Shown here piece by piece: positions 25,838 through 35,241 of a stretch of DNA of 64,000 nucleotides (position 1 is the first letter of the stretch; each line of letters starts with the position of its first letter). Both the position numbers and the translations under genes were made by a program. The notes beneath the pieces are model-generated. The model was not told where the DNA came from and ran no database searches. It saw nothing but the letters and a program-made list of their open reading frames with translations. Source of the stretch: CAVOEB01 sp965249645 (GTDB lineage Bacteria > Pseudomonadota > Alphaproteobacteria > UBA828 > JAPUJA01); assembly GCA_965249645.1 (NCBI GenBank), contig CBDFML010000007.1:140780-204779 (forward strand), read 5' to 3'.

Positions 25838-26640
25838 GGCATTGACACGCTAACTGGCACGGTCGCCAGAATTCGATCGTGATCCGGATCAGGCGGCAAG
25901 CCAACTTTGATTCCAGACAGCGAGCGTCTCGGCACGAAACACCTTGAAGATGCGGCGGGACAGAAGATGGCGTTGAACGTAGAAGGCGTTGTAGGCGGCG
26001 GCGTGGATTGACAGGAACCGATGGGCTGATCCCGGTGACTTGAACCGCTGTTGTTTTCGCTCTCGCCGCCGAACCGGCTGGTGGGAATTCTCGGCCCGAT
26101 TGTTTGAGCGCAATCCTTCATCGTGGGCCGCAGACAACCGTTCCTCACGAATGGAGACGGCGTAGGATTTGAGCTTGTCCGTGGTGATGCGCTTCGGCGC
26201 ATAACCCTGCTTCTTCAGCAGCTTTCGGAGCAATCGCCTCGCCGACTTAGCGCAGCGTCGTGGCTGGACCAGGAAGTCGAGCACCTCGCCTTCGTCGTCG
26301 ACCGCCCGCCATAGCCAGTATCTCCGGCCACGGATCTTGATGACCATTTCGTCGAGGTGCCAGCGCGCACTGGCGCGCGGTCGGCTACGACGGAGATTGC
26401 CCGCAATCAGCCGGCCAAACTTCAGGAACCAGCATCGAACCGTCTCGTTGGAAACATCGATGCCACGCTCGGTCAGAAGATCCTCGACGTCACGGAACGA
26501 CAGTGTGAATCGGGCGTAGAGCCAGACCGCATGTCGGATGATCTCGGGCGGAAAGCGATGACGCTTGAATGAAATTGGGGTCATACGCCGACGCTACCGG
26601 CCCCTGTGCGCTCCGGCCACCGACTTAACGTGTCAATGCC
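25838..26640. mobile_element. IS6-family element A
   Basis: Ends are defined by an inverted repeat GGCATTGACACG(C/T)TAA at 25838 and, reversed, ending at 26640. The flanking 8 bases (GTCGACAC and CTCCAAGA) differ, so there is no target duplication: it probably caused or survived a rearrangement. It separates an NTF2-like remnant from an EamA remnant, both cut exactly at its ends. Confidence 0.8.
25889..26584 (-). CDS. IS6-family transposase
   Basis: A 231-residue IS6 transposase with an N-terminal helix-turn-helix ('LSFRDVEDLLTERGIDVSNE') and a DDE core: 'WHLDEMVIKIRG' (first Asp), 'ITTDKLKSYA' (second Asp) and 'NNRAENSHQPVRRRE' (Glu). It appears intact. It differs considerably from the two other IS6 transposases in the window and has distinct terminal repeats, so it is a separate IS species. 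Confidence 0.92.
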   Translation of the reverse strand: MTPISFKRHRFPPEIIRHAVWLYARFTLSFRDVEDLLTERGIDVSNETVRCWFLKFGRLIAGNLRRSRPRASARWHLDEMVIKIRGRRYWLWRAVDDEGEVLDFLVQPRRCAKSARRLLRKLLKKQGYAPKRITTDKLKSYAVSIREERLSAAHDEGLRSNNRAENSHQPVRRRERKQQRFKSPGSAHRFLSIHAAAYNAFYVQRHLLSRRIFKVFRAETLAVWNQSWLAA

Positions 26641-26641
26641 C

Positions 26642-26779
26642 TCCAAGATCCCAGCGGGTATCGGCTGGGGCCTGGTGTTGTTCGGCGAGCACCATTCGGG
26701 CTGGATTTAGGGCTCGCTGGCCCTCATGCTCGTTGACGTTATTCTGGTCAACCGCACGGGACCGCAACCGCGGCAGTGA
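26642..26779 (+). pseudogene. EamA/DMT transporter remnant, C-terminal end only
   Basis: Reading from the IS6 boundary gives 'SKIPAGIGWGLVLFGEHHSG', 'WI', an in-frame TAG, then 'GSLALMLVDVILVNRTGPQP' and a stop at 26779. This matches the last transmembrane helices of the intact transporter directly downstream ('FGIGWGILLYHERHSPWVW', 'LGSLVLINRT'). So a paralogous EamA pair existed and the first copy was lost to the insertion. Confidence 0.75.
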
Positions 26780-26785
26780 GCCATC

Positions 26786-27691
26786 TTGATTGCGCGTTAC
26801 TGGCCAGTCCTGGTCGTTCTCTACGCCGGGCTGAGTTATGGATTCGTGTTCTCCATTAACCGCTTCGTCACCGAGGCGGGTGTCCCGTTCCTGGGCTACG
26901 TGTTCTGGCAGGCGGCGGGCGCGACGGCGATTCTGCTGGGCGTTTGCGCGCTTCGCCGGCGGTTGCCGCGCCTAGACCTCGCCCACGTCAAGCTCTATCT
27001 GGTGATCGGCCTGTTCGGCGTGACCTATCCATCCAGCATCTGGACCCTCGTCGCACCGAAAATTCCAATCGGGATCGTCGTCCTCGGCCTCGGCCTGGTC
27101 CCCTCGATGGTCTACTTGATCTCGCTGGGCTTGCGGATGGAGCGCTTCGTCGGGCTGCGCGCGTTGGGCATCCTGCTTGGTCTGGGCGGCATGCTCCTGA
27201 TCGTCGTTCCCGAAACCAGCCTGCCGTCTCCGGATTTGACCGGCTGGGTGTTGCTCACCTTCACCGCACCCCTCTCCTTCGCGCTCATGACCATCGCCGG
27301 CGACAGGCTACGTCCCGAAGGCTCCGATCTGCTGGGAGATTCGTTGGGATTGGTGTTCGTTGCGGCGATCAGCCTCGTGCCCCTGATGGCGATTTTCGAT
27401 GGCTGGTGGGTCTTCGCGGCGCCGCTCGACCGAATTGACGGAGCCGTCCTCTTGGCGATCCTGATCGTCGCGACCAATTGGATCGCATTCTTCGCCGTGA
27501 TCAAGGCGCGCGGACCCGTGTTCTGGACCATGTCCAACTACCTGGACACGCTGTTCGGGATCGGCTGGGGCATCCTGCTCTACCACGAGCGGCATTCCCC
27601 ATGGGTCTGGGCCGCCGCCGGCCTGATTCTGGGCAGCCTCGTTCTCATCAACCGGACGGCCCCGGCGGCGCGAAAGGCCGAAGCCGCATGA
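26786..27691 (+). CDS. EamA-family (DMT) transporter
   Basis: A 301-residue protein with about ten hydrophobic segments in two repeated halves, as in EamA drug/metabolite transporters. The frame opens with TTG at 26786, six bases after the stop of the broken paralogue; no better start is visible, and the ribosome site is weak, so it may have been translationally coupled to that gene. It likely exports or imports a small metabolite across the inner membrane; the substrate is unknown. It may now lack its original promoter. Confidence 0.82.
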   Translation: MIARYWPVLVVLYAGLSYGFVFSINRFVTEAGVPFLGYVFWQAAGATAILLGVCALRRRLPRLDLAHVKLYLVIGLFGVTYPSSIWTLVAPKIPIGIVVLGLGLVPSMVYLISLGLRMERFVGLRALGILLGLGGMLLIVVPETSLPSPDLTGWVLLTFTAPLSFALMTIAGDRLRPEGSDLLGDSLGLVFVAAISLVPLMAIFDGWWVFAAPLDRIDGAVLLAILIVATNWIAFFAVIKARGPVFWTMSNYLDTLFGIGWGILLYHERHSPWVWAAAGLILGSLVLINRTAPAARKAEAA

Positions 27692-27769
27692 CCGATCAAT
27701 AAATTAGTCGCTGCTCTCGCCGTTTAGCGCTCCCAGATCATTTTCTGGAGTGCACATATTAGCCGCCCT

Positions 27770-27835
27770 CTACGCCGACCCAGCGATGAACACCAGCGCG
27801 ACGACGACGGCGAGTGTGGCGGCTATGTGGCGCAT
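27770..27835 (-). other. 21-codon ORF resembling a signal peptide
   Basis: ATG at 27835 encodes 'MRHIAATLAVVVALVFIAGS' plus Ala and stop. It looks like a detached signal peptide. It lies 24 nt past the Sel1-repeat remnant on the same strand. It could be chance or gene debris. Confidence 0.2.
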
Positions 27836-27858
27836 GGCTAGTTGTTATGCTCTTCCCG

Positions 27859-28097
27859 CTACTCGGTGGCGAGACGTTCGGCTTCGGCAATTTGATCGGC
27901 GGTCATTTGAGGTTTCAGAATGTCCACGTTTTCTGCCGCCATTCTTTCGCCCTGTGCCTTGGCTAGCGAGTGCCACATGTAGGCCTTGATGTTGTTTTCG
28001 GGAACGCCTTTGCCGTGGGCGTACATGAAGCCGAGGTTATATTGGGCCCTTGCATGCTCCTGCTCAGCAAGCGGTCTCGACTCCTTTAACGCAGTGG
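27859..28097 (-). pseudogene. Sel1-repeat protein remnant
   Basis: One minus-strand frame reads 'PLAEQEHARAQYNLGFMYAH', 'GKGVPENNIKAYMWHSLAKA' and on to a stop at 27861. 'A..NLG.MY..G.GV..N..KA..W...AA.QG' is the Sel1-like repeat. The 5' part is missing because IS6 element B begins at 28098. The fragment has its natural C-terminus. Confidence 0.75.
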
Positions 28098-28900
28098 GGC
28101 TCTGTCAGAGCAAACCGGCTTGATGTCGACATGCGCGGCGCATAGCCTCGGCGGATGACAAATCCCTTCCGCTATTTCAACAGCTCGCCCGAGGTGATCC
28201 GCCTCGCGGTTATGATGTACATCCGCTATCCGCTGTCGTTGCGCCAGGTCGAGGATCTGCTGTTCGAGTGTGGGATAGACATCTGCCACGAGACGGTGCG
28301 TTTCTGGTGGAACCGGTTCGGCCCGATGTTTGCTGCCGAGATCAGAAAACGGCGCCTTCATGATTCCTCGCATTCCCGATGGCGCTGGCACCTGGACGAG
28401 GTGTTCGTGCGCATTAACGGCGAGACCCACTATCTCTGGCGTGCCGTCGATCATGAAGGCGAGGTGCTCGAGGTCTTTGCTACGAAACGCCGGGATCGCT
28501 GGGCCGCGCTCACGTTTCTGAAGCGCGCGATGAAACGTTTTGGCCGGCCCCGCACGATCGTCACGGATCGTCTTCGGTCATACCGTGCGGCGATGAATGT
28601 GATCGGCAATGCTGCCGACCAGGTCTGCGGGCGTTGGCTCAACAACCGCGCCGAAAACTCACATCAACCGTTCCGAAGACGGGAAGGCGCCATGGCCAGG
28701 TTCAGGGACATCAAGACCCTGCAGAAATTCGCTTCCGCACACGCCTCGGTCCACAACCACTTCAATCTAGACCGTCACCTCAACCGCCGCGACGTCTTCA
28801 AGCAGAACCGCTCAGCGGCGCTGGCTGAGTGGCGTCAATTGGCGGCATGAAGCTCGCGTGATGCGCGAATTCGGAGGCTGGTTCGTATTAGACTGACACC
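28098..28900. mobile_element. IS6-family element B
   Basis: The left end GGCTCTGTCAGAGCAAACC starts at 28098 and the right end reads ...ATTAGACTGACACC to about 28900; the same ends occur, reversed, around element C. Flanking 8-mers CGCAGTGG and ACCACATC differ, so no target duplication is seen. It truncates the Sel1-repeat gene. Confidence 0.75.
28155..28850 (+). CDS. IS6-family transposase
   Basis: A 231-residue transposase, close to that of element C (about one difference per 15 residues) and in the opposite orientation. DDE residues lie in 'WHLDEVFVRING', 'IVTDRLRSYRAAM' and 'NNRAENSHQPFRRRE'. No disruption is visible, so it may be active and could drive the IS6-mediated deletions seen nearby. 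Confidence 0.92.
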   Translation: MTNPFRYFNSSPEVIRLAVMMYIRYPLSLRQVEDLLFECGIDICHETVRFWWNRFGPMFAAEIRKRRLHDSSHSRWRWHLDEVFVRINGETHYLWRAVDHEGEVLEVFATKRRDRWAALTFLKRAMKRFGRPRTIVTDRLRSYRAAMNVIGNAADQVCGRWLNNRAENSHQPFRRREGAMARFRDIKTLQKFASAHASVHNHFNLDRHLNRRDVFKQNRSAALAEWRQLAA

Positions 28901-28941
28901 ACCACATCACGTCTTTTCGGCCGCGCTCTAGCTCTGCCGAC

Positions 28942-31014
28942 CTACACTGCCTTGTCTAAGGAAACTTCTTCCCGGCGGAACGGCATGTCCGGATTTTCCG
29001 GTGGTGCATCCATTTCGCGTGCCGCCATGTGGCCATCATAAACCGCCAACGCGATAGTTGAGGACGCGTCACAGTCACCGGTCGCGCGAATGGACTTTAT
29101 CCCAGCCGCCTCTAATGCCGCCGGATCGGCGGCCAAGGCCTGGTAGAGATCATTGACGGGTGCCCGTGAGGTCACCATGACAACACTGGCGGCAGGGATC
29201 TTGCGCGACCGCTCGGAATAGATACAGGCAATCTCGACTTCGCCGTCACCCACCGCCGATAAGTTGTGGCTGGTGATAATTTCGACTCCGAGCTCAAGCA
29301 GACCCGCCTGGATACGGTGCTGTTCCAAGGTGTTTTCGGTCCACGACGAAACACAGGCCGCCGTGGTGACCAGCGTAACATCGTGGCCATCGCGGCGCAG
29401 TTTTTCCGCCACCACGCCACCCATATAAAAGTGGTCGTCATCGAACAAGACCACTGGTCCCGACACCTCGGCACCAGCGGCAATGTCTTCCGGTGTAGAG
29501 ACATTACTCCCGTCGCTACCAGTGATCGGTGAGGTATTGTTGACACCGGCGCCATCCTTGCGCCATTTTGCGCCGGTGGCGACAATGACGTGCTCAAAGC
29601 CGAAATCGAGCACGTTCTGGCGCGTCATGTTGCTGTCGAGATAAATCTCGACATTGGTCATTTCACGGATACGCCCAACCCGCCAATCGCGAACCCGGGC
29701 CCAGGCAGAAAGACCAGGCAGGCCACTTTCCCAGGTCACTCTGCCGCCGAGCTCGGTTGTCGCTTCGGCCAGGGTGACCTGGTAGCCACGCTGACCCAGT
29801 CCACGCGCAGCCTCCAATCCCGCAGGTCCCGCGCCAATGACCAGAACACTGTCGTCCGAGCCCTTTACATCGATGTTTTCGGGATGCCAGCCGCGCCGCC
29901 ACTCCTCGCCCATGGTCGGATTTTGGGTACAGCGCATCGGTGTGGAAGTGTGCTGGCCAGAGACACAGATGTTACAGCCGATACACTCGCGAATTTCCTC
30001 GGCCCGTCCTTCATCGATCTTCCTGGGTAGGAACGGATCGGCGATGGATGGCCGCGCGGCGCCGATCATGTCCAGCACACCTCGCTTGATCTGACTGACC
30101 ATGGTATCGGGCGAGGTGAACCAGCCGACGCCGACCACCGGCTTGGTGGTCACCGATTTGACGAAGGAAATATGGGGTTCTTGGATAGCCTCCTCGCCGA
30201 AGCGCGAGGTCACCGAGTCGTTCGCCCAGTCAGCGAGATTTACGTCCCACAGGTCCGGGATCTCCGCCAGCATCTCGACGATCTCCCTTCCCTCTCCCTG
30301 GCTAGTGATCCCGTCATCGCCCAGAAGTTCGTTGACGGCGAGCCGGATGGCGATGGCGCAGCGATCGCCAACAGCTTCCTTGGTGTCCTCAAGAACCTCT
30401 CGCATGAGCCGGACCCGATTTTCGAGGCTGCCGCCATATTCATCGGTCCGGTAGTTGCGGCGTTTCTGCAGGAAGTGCATCAGCAGGGTCGAATCGTGGC
30501 CGGCATAGACATAGACAAGGTCGGCTTCGGCTTCCTTGGCCCGCAGCGCCGCATTTCGGTGCCAGCGGCGAAATTCCTTTATATCGGCTTTGTCCATGCC
30601 CCGGGACTGGGTCGGAATGCCAATGACACCGGCCTGGGGAGACGGTGCCAATGGCTTGAGACGGGTGAACATGTTCTGGACGCCGACCCCGTTATGAGCC
30701 AGTTCCACACCGGCCAGGGCATCGTGGCGATGGATAGCGTCTGTCATCAGGGCCAGACATTTTACATCGTAGCCATCCCACAGCCGCGCCTGCGGTTCCG
30801 GCGAATAATCTGACGTTGGGTGAATCAGACACTCTTCGGTATTGACCACGGCCCAACCGCCTTGCGCCTTCATCTCGCGCATTTTTGCGTGGGTCTGGGG
30901 CCAGTTAAAGCCCATACCGCAGCAATGGGGCACCTGGTAGAAGCGGTTCTTGGCCGTTACAGGGCCAATCTTGACCGGTTCAAAAAGTAGATCATACCTA
31001 GGGTCGCGCGCCAT
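28942..31014 (-). CDS. Trimethylamine dehydrogenase-like flavin/iron-sulfur oxidoreductase
   Basis: A 690-residue protein with the three-domain layout of trimethylamine dehydrogenase: FMN-binding TIM barrel (1-~340), [4Fe-4S] Cys cluster (C344, C347, C350, C362 in 'CIGCNIC...CTQNP') and an NADH-oxidase-like domain ('VLVIGAGPAGLEAARGL'). Cys31 matches the Cys30 that links FMN in TMADH. The TMADH aromatic bowl is not kept: Tyr60 is Glu61 and no Trp aligns at 355, although Trp263 may match Trp264. It probably oxidatively cleaves an amine other than trimethylamine and yields an aldehyde. GGAGG six bases before the ATG at 31014 settles the start. Confidence 0.88.
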   Translation of the reverse strand: MARDPRYDLLFEPVKIGPVTAKNRFYQVPHCCGMGFNWPQTHAKMREMKAQGGWAVVNTEECLIHPTSDYSPEPQARLWDGYDVKCLALMTDAIHRHDALAGVELAHNGVGVQNMFTRLKPLAPSPQAGVIGIPTQSRGMDKADIKEFRRWHRNAALRAKEAEADLVYVYAGHDSTLLMHFLQKRRNYRTDEYGGSLENRVRLMREVLEDTKEAVGDRCAIAIRLAVNELLGDDGITSQGEGREIVEMLAEIPDLWDVNLADWANDSVTSRFGEEAIQEPHISFVKSVTTKPVVGVGWFTSPDTMVSQIKRGVLDMIGAARPSIADPFLPRKIDEGRAEEIRECIGCNICVSGQHTSTPMRCTQNPTMGEEWRRGWHPENIDVKGSDDSVLVIGAGPAGLEAARGLGQRGYQVTLAEATTELGGRVTWESGLPGLSAWARVRDWRVGRIREMTNVEIYLDSNMTRQNVLDFGFEHVIVATGAKWRKDGAGVNNTSPITGSDGSNVSTPEDIAAGAEVSGPVVLFDDDHFYMGGVVAEKLRRDGHDVTLVTTAACVSSWTENTLEQHRIQAGLLELGVEIITSHNLSAVGDGEVEIACIYSERSRKIPAASVVMVTSRAPVNDLYQALAADPAALEAAGIKSIRATGDCDASSTIALAVYDGHMAAREMDAPPENPDMPFRREEVSLDKAV

Positions 31015-31383
31015 AATTGCCTCCACCGGATATTTTTGATTCCGGATGGAAAATTAGTGAACGCGGTCGACCGAGTCCAGCGAGGTTACCTTGATGATCG
31101 CTTCTGATGCCGTGGACGGCTCCCAACCAAGACATTTAAGTACCAAAATGCGGCGCAATACAGTGATTCATGAATGTCCGGTAATGGCTGCTTGTCAATG
31201 GCGGAGCAAAAAGGGACCACCGTGGCGGTGTAAGAAGGGACCACTTGGCGGCTGCGGGCTTGTCCCCGTAGTCCATGGGAGGGCCCCGCGTGCGACGCGG
31301 CGTGCCCTCAACAGGCCGACGCGGCGGCGCGCGCGGGAGGGACCTGTGGGCCCACGGGGTCAAGCGTGGGCTGGGTGGTCGGT

Positions 31384-32148
31384 TCAGTTCGCCGTCGGGG
31401 TTTGACGCCTGCGGCTCTGGTTGAGCCTGTAGCTCTCGCCATTCATCTCGAGGATGTTGACGTGGTGGGTGAGGCGGTCGAGGAGAGCGCCGGTGAGGCG
31501 CTCGGAGCCGAACACCTCGGTCCATTCGTCGAAGGGCAGATTGGTGGTGACCAGGGTCGAGCCCCGCTCGTAGCGCTGGCTGAACACCTCGAACAGGAGC
31601 TCGGCGCCGGTCTTGGACAGCGGCACGAAGCCGAGTTCGTCGACGATCAGAAGCTTGTAGGTGGCGAGCTTCTTCTGGAACCTCAGCAGCTGCTTGTCAT
31701 CGCGGGCCTCGATGAGCTCGTGGACCAGTGCGGCGGCGGTGATGAAGCCGACCGAGAGGCCCTTCTGGCAGGCCGCCAGGCCGAGACCGAGGGCGATGTG
31801 GGTCTTGCCGGTGCCGCTGTTGCCGAGCGCGATGAGGTTCTCGCGGCGCTCGATGTACGCGCAGCGGGCCAGCTCCAGGACCAGCGTCTTGTTGAGCGAG
31901 GGGATGACCTTGAAGTCGAAGCTGTCGAGGCTCTTGATCACGGGGAAGCGCGCCGCCTTGATGCGCCGCTCGACCATGCGGCGCTCGCGGTCGATCAGCT
32001 CGAGCTCGGCAAGACGCAGAAGATAGCGAACGTGGTCGACGCCTTCCGAGGCACACTGCCGGGCGATCTTGTCGTACTCCCTCAGGAACGTCGGCAGCTT
32101 CAGCCTCTTGAGGTGGTGGACGAGCAGCACCTGCGGCGTGTCGGTCAT
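31384..32148 (-). CDS. istB: IstB, IS21 helper ATPase (copy 1)
   Basis: A 254-residue AAA+ ATPase with Walker A 'GNSGTGKTH' and Walker B 'KLLIVDELGF'. IstB remodels target DNA and activates the IstA transposase. Its ATG overlaps the istA stop (ATGA), and the sequence is identical to copy 2. It could supply helper function to the intact copy 2 even though its own element is truncated. Confidence 0.93.
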   Translation of the reverse strand: MTDTPQVLLVHHLKRLKLPTFLREYDKIARQCASEGVDHVRYLLRLAELELIDRERRMVERRIKAARFPVIKSLDSFDFKVIPSLNKTLVLELARCAYIERRENLIALGNSGTGKTHIALGLGLAACQKGLSVGFITAAALVHELIEARDDKQLLRFQKKLATYKLLIVDELGFVPLSKTGAELLFEVFSQRYERGSTLVTTNLPFDEWTEVFGSERLTGALLDRLTHHVNILEMNGESYRLNQSRRRQTPTAN

Positions 32149-33584
32149 GCGCGGAGCCCCGACAGCAGGCTCATGTACGATTTGGCAGACGTTATCGCGA
32201 CCCGGGCGCGCGGCAGGTACGGATAGACGTCGAGATCCAGTCGAGGCGGCCGTCGCTCGGTCCGACACAGCACCAGGTGCTTGACGGCATCGAAGCCGAT
32301 CGCGCCAAGCCGCAGGGCGTCGCCGACCGCACCCTCGACCTCCTCGGGCCGGAAGGTCTCCAGCAGACGCAACACCTGGACGTACTCGCGCTTGCCCGCC
32401 TTGCCCATGCGGGCTTCGAGCAGGCGTCGCAGAGTGATGAAGGCCTCGGGCAGGTCCCAGCCCGCCAACGGCGCGGCCTGGTCGAGGGCGCCGATCTTCT
32501 GCTCGATCAATGGCAGATAATGCAGCGGGTCGAAGATCAGGTCCTCGCTGTCATAGGACCGGCGGTGCCGGGCGATCACCTCGGCCCCGCAGCTGATCAT
32601 CACCTCGTCGACATAGCCCCGGATCAGTACCTCGCGGTGGCCGTAGGCCACGGGTACGGAGTAGTCGTTGCCGCGGTAGCGCAACAGCGACAGCGAACTC
32701 ACCCGCCCGGGACGCTTGTCGCAGGCATCGTATGGTGCCGGGGGTAGCGGTAGCAGAGCTTGGCGATCCCGCGCGAGGCGCTCGCCGATGGTCTCCTTGT
32801 GACCCCGCAGCCGCGCCGCCTGGCGCCGGCGGCACTGTCCCGCGAGATCATCGTTCAGCGCCTCGATGCTCTCGGCCCGCGGGACGGGGACCAGGAAGTT
32901 CCGCCGGATGAAGCCGACCAGTCCCTCGACCTTGCCTTTGTCGTTGCCCTTGCCCGGCCGGCCGAACCTGTCCTCGAACAGATAGTGGGATTGCAGCTCC
33001 GTGAAGACGCGCGTTCGCTGCCGCTTTCCATCGCCCAGGATGCGGGCAACCGCCAGCTTGGTGTTGTCGTACAGGATGGAGCGGGGGACGCCGCCGAAGA
33101 ACGCAACCGCCGCGTTGTGGCCATCGCAGAACGCCTCGGTCGTCTCCGCCGGATAGGCCTTCACGAAGCAACCATCACTGTGGGGAAGGTCGAAGGCAAG
33201 GAAGTGGACCTTGCGCGCCACACCGCCGATCACCGCCATCGCCTCGCCGAAGTCCGCCTCGGCGTGGCCGGGGGAATGGACGAGCGGCACGAACATCTCG
33301 CGCGACCGAAGCCGCCGCTCACGGACATAGTCCTTCACGATGGTGTAGCCGCCGGTGAACCCGTACTCGTCCCGGAGACGGTCGAAGATCCGCTTCGCCG
33401 TGTGCCGTTGCTTGTGGTGGCTGGTCCGATCGTCCTCCAGGATCCGATCGATAATCCCCGTGAATGCGTCCAGCTTCGGACGCCTCCGCGGCACGCTCCG
33501 GCGATATCCCGGCGGCACCGAGAACGACAGCATCTTGCGCACCGTCTTGCGGTCCAGCCCGAACACCCGCGAGGCCTCGCGGGG
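32145..33584 (-). pseudogene. istA: IstA transposase (copy 1), N-terminus lost
   Basis: From 'EASRVFGLDRKTVRKMLSF' on it matches the full IstA of copy 2, including the integrase core ('HAEADFGEAMAVIGG', 'ILYDNTKLAVARI', 'KGKVEGLVGF'). The first part 'MYRVELYARVRRACRVEGMS' is gone because IS6 element C replaced it. A product from an internal start would lack part of the DNA-binding region. Confidence 0.88.
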
Positions 33585-34389
33585 GTGCTGTCAGTCTAAT
33601 GCGAAACAGTCTCCAAATTTGCGTTTCATGCGAACTTCATGCCGCGAGTTCCCGCCACTCGGCCAGCGCAGCCGAGCGGTTTTGCTTGAAGTCGTCGCGG
33701 CAGGTGAGGTGACGGTCGAGGTTGAAGTGATTGTGGAGTGACGCGTGAACGGCGGCGAACTTTTGCAGGGTCTTGATGTCCCTGAATTTCACCATCGCTC
33801 CTTCCCGTCGTCGAAACGGCTGGTGTGAGTTTTCGGCTCGGTTGTTGAGCCAGCGCCCACATTCCTGGTCGGCGGCGTTACCGATCATATTCATCGCCGC
33901 TCGATACGACCGAAGCCGATCTGTGACGATCACCTGAGGCCGGCCGTATCTTTTCATCGCGCGCTTTAGAAACTTGAGCGCGGCCTGGCGATCCCGGCGT
34001 TTCGTAGCAAAAACCTCGAGTACCTCTCCCTCGTGATCGACGGCGCGCCAGAGATAATGCGTCTCCCCATTGATCCGCACGAACACCTCGTCCAGATGCC
34101 AGCGCCAGCGGGAATACGAGGCATCATGAAGGCGCCGCTTCCTGATCTCTGCGGCGAACATCGGACCGAACCGGTTCCACCACATCCGTACGGTTTCATG
34201 GCAGATGTCGATACCGCGCTCGAACAGCAGATCTTCGACCTGTCTCAGTGACAACGGGTAGCGAACGTACATCATCACCGTGAGGCGAATCACCTCGGGC
34301 GAACTATTGAAATAGCGGAAGGGATTTTTCATCCGTCAACGCTACGGCGTGCTGCCGCCAGCCTCAACTGAATTTGCTCTGACAGAGCC
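33585..34389. mobile_element. IS6-family element C
   Basis: Right end ...CTCTGACAGAGCC stops at 34389 and left end GGTGCTGTCAGTCTAAT starts near 33585. Its left edge truncates istA of IS21 copy 1 and its right edge truncates a phage methyltransferase. No direct repeat flanks it, consistent with an IS6-mediated adjacent deletion joining two formerly distant sequences. Confidence 0.8.
33637..34332 (-). CDS. IS6-family transposase
   Basis: A 231-residue transposase nearly the same as the one at 28155-28850, opposite in orientation. Motifs 'WHLDEVFVRING', 'IVTDRLRSYRAAM' and 'NNRAENSHQPFRRRE' hold the DDE residues. It looks intact. Confidence 0.92.
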   Translation of the reverse strand: MKNPFRYFNSSPEVIRLTVMMYVRYPLSLRQVEDLLFERGIDICHETVRMWWNRFGPMFAAEIRKRRLHDASYSRWRWHLDEVFVRINGETHYLWRAVDHEGEVLEVFATKRRDRQAALKFLKRAMKRYGRPQVIVTDRLRSYRAAMNMIGNAADQECGRWLNNRAENSHQPFRRREGAMVKFRDIKTLQKFAAVHASLHNHFNLDRHLTCRDDFKQNRSAALAEWRELAA

Positions 34390-35241
34390 GTTCCGGGAGG
34401 TGCGCCGGGTGCTCCGGCACGACGGCACCGCGTGGCTCAATCTCGGCGATTGTTACGCGGGATCGTGGGGCAACTACGGTGCGCGGGAAGGCCGGCAGCG
34501 ATCGCGCGCCTCCGAACGCTTTCCCCGGCGCGCCTACGAGGGCGACGGCGGTTGGAACGGCCTGCCGCCCGCTGCCAATGCGCCCGGCCTGAAGCCCAAG
34601 GACCTGATCATGGTCCCCTCGCGCGCGGCGCTCGCACTCCAGGCCGACGGCTGGTGGGTGCGCTCGCGGATCGTCTGGGCCAAGGGTGCGAGCTTCGGCC
34701 CTTGGTCCGGCAACCCGATGCCGGAGAGCGTCCGCGACCGGCCGAGCATGGCCTACGAGGAGGTGCTGCTGCTGGCCAAGAGCGCGCGCTACTTCTACGA
34801 CCGCGCCGCGGCCAGCGAGCCGTGCACGAGCGGCCCTTCGGACCGCCGCGAGATGCGAGAGGCCCGGGACCGCATCGGCGGCAAGCACAAGGACCTCGTC
34901 GATCCGTTGTCCAAGGCCAACGCCGCCTCGCGCATCGGCCGCAAGCGCGCGGTCGGGAACCCCGAGCGGCGCAACCTGAGGAACGTCTGGACGATTGCGA
35001 CCCAGCCCTTCGCGCACGCCCACTTCGCGACCATGGCGCCGAGGCTCGCCGAGATGTGCATCGCGGCGGGCTGCCCGAGGGCGGCACCGTGCTCGATCCC
35101 TTCGCCGGCGCCGGCACCACCGGGTTGGTGGCAAGCCGTTTGGGCCGGAACGCGATCCTGATCGAGCTCAATCCGGACTACGCCGGGATCGCCCGCGAGA
35201 GGCTCGCGCGCGAAGGCGAGATCATCGCCGAGGCCGCCTGA
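34390..35241 (+). pseudogene. Phage DNA methyltransferase, truncated and frameshifted
   Basis: The first part reads 'EVRRVLRHDGTAWLNLGD' to 'RLAEMCIAAGC' and the last part, in another frame, 'EGGTVLDPFAGAGTTGLVAS' to 'AREGEIIAEAA'. The frames join if one G is restored near 35076. The SAM-binding 'DPFAGAGTTG' follows the substrate domain, as in the beta-group N4/N6 methyltransferases, but the catalytic D/S-PP-Y motif, expected at the N-terminus, has been cut away by IS6 element C. It should be inactive. Its stop overlaps the next methyltransferase start. Confidence 0.85.

Larger units (their letters stand above)
31193..33584. mobile_element. IS21-family element, copy 1, 5' end removed
   Basis: The intact end TGTCAATGGCGGAGCAAAAA starts at 31193. 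The istA end stops at about 33584, where IS6 element C begins, so the first ~25 codons of istA and the left terminal repeat are missing. The remaining 2.4 kb is nearly identical to copy 2 (38896-41287) in inverted orientation; I found one residue difference in IstA. Confidence 0.9.

Noticed and set aside
28942..31014. Calling the flavoprotein true trimethylamine dehydrogenase
   Set aside because: The aromatic-bowl residues that bind trimethylamine are not conserved.
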